This document shows positions 60,955 to 64,000 of a DNA stretch of 64,000 bases, in pieces. Below the pieces are notes generated by a model that saw nothing but the letters and a program-made list of their open reading frames with translations, ran no database searches and had not been told where the DNA came from. The translations under genes and the position numbers were made by a program. How positions within the stretch are numbered: the stretch's first letter is position 1; every line of letters starts with the position of its first letter. The stretch is from contig CAKZGE010000002.1 of the NCBI GenBank assembly GCA_936914845.1, forward strand, positions 124,001-188,000, in the 5' to 3' direction. Origin of the DNA: an uncultured Chloracidobacterium sp. (GTDB lineage Bacteria; Acidobacteriota; Blastocatellia; Pyrinomonadales; Pyrinomonadaceae).

Positions 60955-62295
60955 ATGCGTTATATTCCGAATTCACCCGAAGAGCAGCAGGAAATGCTCG
61001 CCGAAATTGGACTGTCGGCGGCGGCCGAACTTTTTCGTTCCATTCCGGCCGACGTACAATTAGGACGAGCTCTTGAGGTGACCGAACCGCTTGCCGAGCC
61101 CGAGGTGATAGCTGCCTTAGAAGAAATGGCCGCTCGCAATACGGCCTCTTCGAAGCCTTCTTTTCTCGGTGCCGGCGTCTATTCACATTATTCGCCGACG
61201 ATCGTTGACCATCTCATCCAGCGTTCCGAATTCTTTACGTCCTATACGCCCTACCAGCCGGAGATATCTCAGGGAACACTGCAGTATATCTTCGAATTTC
61301 AAACGCTTGTTTGCCAGCTGACCGGTATGGAGGTCGCCAACGCGTCGATGTACGATGGTTCGACGGCCCTGGCAGAAGCATATTTGATGGCACAGCGGGT
61401 AACCCGCCGCAGCAAGATCATCGTTGCTGATTCTGTCCATCCGGAATATCGTTCGGTCGGCGCTACTTATACCCAGCATGGTGACCTTGTGATCGAAAGT
61501 GTCGGTTTCGATTCCGCCACCGGACAGATCAGCGAACTTTCCGGCCTCGACGATAAGACGGCCGCTGTGGTCGTACAATCGCCAAATTTCTTTGGCTGTA
61601 TAGAAGATCTCAAGGCGATCGCGGATAAGGCGCATGCCGTCGGTGCTCTATTGATAGTTGTGGTCACCGAGGCGATCTCGTTCGGCCTGCTGCGTTCGCC
61701 GGGAGAATGTGGCGCCGATATAGTTGTCGGCGAAGGGCAGTCGTGGGGAATTCCGATGAGTTTCGGCGGGCCGCACGTCGGACTTTTTGCCACGCAGGAA
61801 AAATACGTCCGCCAAATGCCCGGGCGACTTTGCGGCGTCGCTTACGACAAGAACGGAAATCGTGGATTCGTTCTTACGCTTTCTACCCGCGAACAACACA
61901 TCCGCCGTGAAAAGGCGACTTCCAACATTTGCACCAATCAAGGCCTTATTGCTCTCGCCGCTACCATCTATATGGAAGCGATGGGCAAACAGGGTCTTCG
62001 TGAAGTTGCCGAACAGAACGCTCAAAAGGCCGCTTACGCCAAACGCCGGATCGCGGAGCTGCCGGGCTTTTCGATCCCGTTCTCGGCACCGACCTTTAAT
62101 GAATTCGTCGTTCGAGCCGGCCGGCCGGCCGCGGACATACTCGAAAGTGTTCGCCGAAGCGGTGTTATCGGCGGCCTTGCCCTTTCAAAATACTATGCGG
62201 ACCACGACGGTGATCTTCTCGTATGCGTTACTGAAACAACGTCGCGAGCTAATATTGATCGTCTTATCGATGCTCTCGCCGGATCACTTGCTTAG
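60955..62295 (+). CDS. gcvPA: Glycine dehydrogenase (decarboxylating), subunit 1
   Basis: The N-terminal half of the PLP-dependent P protein, which decarboxylates glycine, encoded as a separate subunit of 446 residues. The family features IPNSPEEQQEML, FLGAGVYSHYSPTIVDHL, SMYDGSTALAEA, and GGPHVGLFATQEKY are present. It needs the second subunit (gcvPB), which in most split systems lies just downstream. Here the downstream neighbour is the convergent mtgA, so gcvPB must be elsewhere or be absent. Otherwise the gene is intact. Confidence 0.96.
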   Translation: MRYIPNSPEEQQEMLAEIGLSAAAELFRSIPADVQLGRALEVTEPLAEPEVIAALEEMAARNTASSKPSFLGAGVYSHYSPTIVDHLIQRSEFFTSYTPYQPEISQGTLQYIFEFQTLVCQLTGMEVANASMYDGSTALAEAYLMAQRVTRRSKIIVADSVHPEYRSVGATYTQHGDLVIESVGFDSATGQISELSGLDDKTAAVVVQSPNFFGCIEDLKAIADKAHAVGALLIVVVTEAISFGLLRSPGECGADIVVGEGQSWGIPMSFGGPHVGLFATQEKYVRQMPGRLCGVAYDKNGNRGFVLTLSTREQHIRREKATSNICTNQGLIALAATIYMEAMGKQGLREVAEQNAQKAAYAKRRIAELPGFSIPFSAPTFNEFVVRAGRPAADILESVRRSGVIGGLALSKYYADHDGDLLVCVTETTSRANIDRLIDALAGSLA

Positions 62296-62342
62296 ATCTA
62301 TGGCCGGCGGCGGGTTTCTCTCTGCCGGCCCATCTTCTACCG

Positions 62343-63104
62343 TCAATATTTCAACTGGATCGAATTGATACCGCGAAGAATAGCTCTTTGGCGGCGAACG
62401 ACGCGCTTTTTGTTCTTTGCCGGATTGAAAACGTTCAGCGGGCTTGGGATCATCGCCGAAAGATAAGCGGCCTCTTCGCGGGTCAGATTTGATGCAGATT
62501 TTTTGAAATAGGTGCGTGCCGCCGCTTCAGCACCGTAAATGCCGTCCCCCCATTCGATCACGTTCAGATAGATCTCCAAGATCCGCTTTTTGTTCAATTC
62601 GCGCTCCAGAAAATATGTATAGACCGCCTCCCGGCCTTTGCGGAGAAAATTTCTATCCTCGGAAAGGTACAGATTCTTTGCCAATTGCTGTGTGATGGTC
62701 GAGGCCCCGCGTTTGAAGCTGGGCATCGGCGGGATCCAGTCGTTCGGATCGTAGTCGCCTTCTTGTTTGGCCTCTTTTTCTCCCTCTTTGACCGCTTCGT
62801 CCCATGCCCCCTGGATCGCGTCCCAATCAAACCCGTTGTGTTCAAAAAAACGTGCGTCCTCTCCGGCCAGTACGGCTCGCTGTAGGTTGGGCGAGATCTG
62901 CTCCATCGGCATCCAGATCATAAACTTCTTCGGTTCACGGCCCTCTGCACGTGCCTCAGACAATCGATATTCGATCATCGAGGTCGTCACCGGATTTTCC
63001 GTCCGCAGCGATGAGATGCTCGGGAACGTGATCAATTCATACGCCAGCCAAACGGCCACCGCACCGACCAAGACCAAAAATAGAACTTTTGTCCAATACC
63101 ACAT
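62343..63104 (-). CDS. mtgA: Monofunctional peptidoglycan transglycosylase
   Basis: A GT51 enzyme that polymerises lipid II into glycan strands. About 253 residues from the ATG at 63104 (a TTG at 63116 is an alternative). One N-terminal membrane helix (residues about 5-25). The catalytic glutamate is in AGEDARFFEHNG, followed by GASTITQQLAKNLYLS and KKRILEIYLNVIEWGDGIYG, all GT51 hallmarks. An insertion of about 20 acidic residues (KEGEKEAKQEGDYDPND) lies between the first two motifs, larger than usual. No transpeptidase domain. It is convergent with gcvPA. Confidence 0.95.
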   Translation of the reverse strand: MWYWTKVLFLVLVGAVAVWLAYELITFPSISSLRTENPVTTSMIEYRLSEARAEGREPKKFMIWMPMEQISPNLQRAVLAGEDARFFEHNGFDWDAIQGAWDEAVKEGEKEAKQEGDYDPNDWIPPMPSFKRGASTITQQLAKNLYLSEDRNFLRKGREAVYTYFLERELNKKRILEIYLNVIEWGDGIYGAEAAARTYFKKSASNLTREEAAYLSAMIPSPLNVFNPAKNKKRVVRRQRAILRGINSIQLKY

Positions 63105-63253
63105 AGGGGAACTCAAAACTTAGCATAGATTTACGATTTATTAAACGCAGATGTTCCTATAAATGACCTATCATCGGCGTTAAACCATTGAAAATGTTTA
63201 AGTTTTTGGCTATGCTTAGAAAATTGACAGCGGATCTAGCAGAACGAGCAAAT

Positions 63254-64000
63254 ATGGCAAGATATAGCAATGTGGTGGCGGTCATCCTTGGCGGCGGCGC
63301 AGGTTCGCGGCTTTTTCCCCTAACCGGCGAGCGTTCGAAACCCGCAGTTCCGCTCGGCGGAAAATATCGTCTGATCGATGTTCCGGTCTCAAACTGCATC
63401 AATTCGGATGTAACTCAGATCTTTGTCCTTACGCAGTACAATTCGGCGTCGCTTAACCGCCACATATCACGCACGTATCGTTTTTCCACGTTCTCCTCAG
63501 GCTTTGTTGAGGTGCTTGCGGCCGAACAGACGCGGGACAACGCAGATTGGTTTCAAGGCACCGCGGACGCGGTTCGCCAGATGCTTCCGCACCTCCGCGA
63601 TTGGCGTGTCGATACGCTTCTGATCCTTTCGGGCGATCATCTCTACCGAATGGACTATCGCAAGTTTCTGGCACGGCATTTTGACACGAACGCTGATGTT
63701 ACCATCTCGGTCGTCCCTTGCAGCGGACGAGACGCCGAAGGTTTCGGGCTTTTAAAGACGGACGATGCCGGTAAGATCATTGAATTTCGCGAAAAGCCGA
63801 AAGATGAAGCTCTTCGTTCGATGCAGGTCGATACGGCCCGGTTCGGCCTGACGCCGGAAGAATCGCTCGAAAAGCCGTATTTGGCCTCGATGGGCATTTA
63901 TGTCTTTAATTATAAACGGCTCGTAGAACTTTTGCGTACTGATGATACCTGGTTCGATTTCGGTCGCGAGATAATTCCGGCCGCCATCGAGAACCTCAAT
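63254..64000 (+). CDS. glgC: Glucose-1-phosphate adenylyltransferase, N-terminal part (cut by window edge)
   Basis: Makes ADP-glucose for glycogen synthesis. The visible 249 residues start ARYSNVVAVILGGGAGSRLFPLT with the nucleotide-binding loop, then SKPAVPLGGKYRLIDVPVSN, VLTQYNSASLNRH, and the active-site region SGDHLYRMDY. The pattern is that of the bacterial/plant-type enzyme. The frame stays open to the window end. The start at 63254 fits the family; in-frame ATG codons at 63212 and 63194 could extend it. Confidence 0.95.
   Translation, partial: MARYSNVVAVILGGGAGSRLFPLTGERSKPAVPLGGKYRLIDVPVSNCINSDVTQIFVLTQYNSASLNRHISRTYRFSTFSSGFVEVLAAEQTRDNADWFQGTADAVRQMLPHLRDWRVDTLLILSGDHLYRMDYRKFLARHFDTNADVTISVVPCSGRDAEGFGLLKTDDAGKIIEFREKPKDEALRSMQVDTARFGLTPEESLEKPYLASMGIYVFNYKRLVELLRTDDTWFDFGREIIPAAIENLN

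Noticed and set aside
1..64000. tRNA, rRNA, insertion sequences and CRISPR arrays
   Set aside because: I looked through the intergenic gaps for cloverleaf, transposase-like and repeat-spacer patterns and saw none; a covariance search would be needed to exclude short RNAs.

Overview
The window is about 64 kb of gene-dense bacterial chromosome with roughly balanced base composition and no visible phage, insertion sequence, CRISPR array, tRNA or rRNA. The organism is Gram-negative and makes lipid A: lpxB, two lpxD copies, an LptD-type outer-membrane protein and a TonB-dependent receptor are present. Several traits together suggest Acidobacteriota, probably a Blastocatellia/Pyrinomonadaceae-like lineage: a secreted protein whose C-terminus resembles the TIGR03437 domain, carboxypeptidase-regulatory-like C-terminal tails, tandem secreted amidohydrolases, an S9 peptidase and a Spinster-type MFS carrier. 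The taxonomic call is inference from gene content, not from a marker-gene comparison.

Layout. 0-6.5 kb (mostly minus strand): pyrF, a CPCC mini-protein, a lipoprotein and a GNAT acetyltransferase run as a coupled cluster. Then come glnA with a clear sigma-54 promoter and a type IV pilin-like gene followed by a large one-helix protein. 6.5-14 kb (plus): arginine decarboxylase (TTG start behind a terminator-like hairpin) and a deoxyhypusine-synthase-family enzyme, then an HtrA-like protease, small envelope proteins and a TerC-family protein. 14-26.7 kb: lpxD, a STAS protein and lpxB; a TolB/TIGR03437-like secreted protein; ilvE; a membrane-fused spermidine-synthase-like protein; lptD; a lipoprotein; and an MFS carrier. 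26.7-33 kb: an acyl-CoA mutase large subunit whose specificity residues match isobutyryl-CoA mutase rather than methylmalonyl-CoA mutase, a non-canonical NRAMP carrier, YraN and an S9 peptidase.

33-38 kb (minus): a probable haem/iron locus. A TonB receptor and a haem oxygenase are flanked on both sides by CxxC mini-proteins, and the last genes of that group run into rpsD. 38-49 kb: two secreted proteins with a shared C-terminal tail, an ABC-2 permease/TPR/ATPase operon, priA, an N-terminally odd Uma2 protein and a second lpxD. 49.3-52.9 kb: a translationally coupled three-gene cassette of unrecognised proteins (one NlpC/P60-like, two sharing a domain), the most novel-looking block. 53-64 kb: msrB, three tandem secreted amidohydrolases (two without the metal-binding histidines), a cysteine desulfurase, gcvT-gcvH-gcvPA behind a near-consensus promoter, mtgA and the start of glgC.

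The connecting themes are envelope construction (lpxB, lpxD twice, lptD, mtgA, HtrA), polyamine metabolism (SpeA, DHS-like, SpeE-like), haem/iron handling, one-carbon and amino-acid metabolism (glnA, ilvE, gcv), and a secreted hydrolase repertoire. Two of the secreted enzymes, the S9 peptidase and one amidohydrolase, carry the same C-terminal beta-rich domain.
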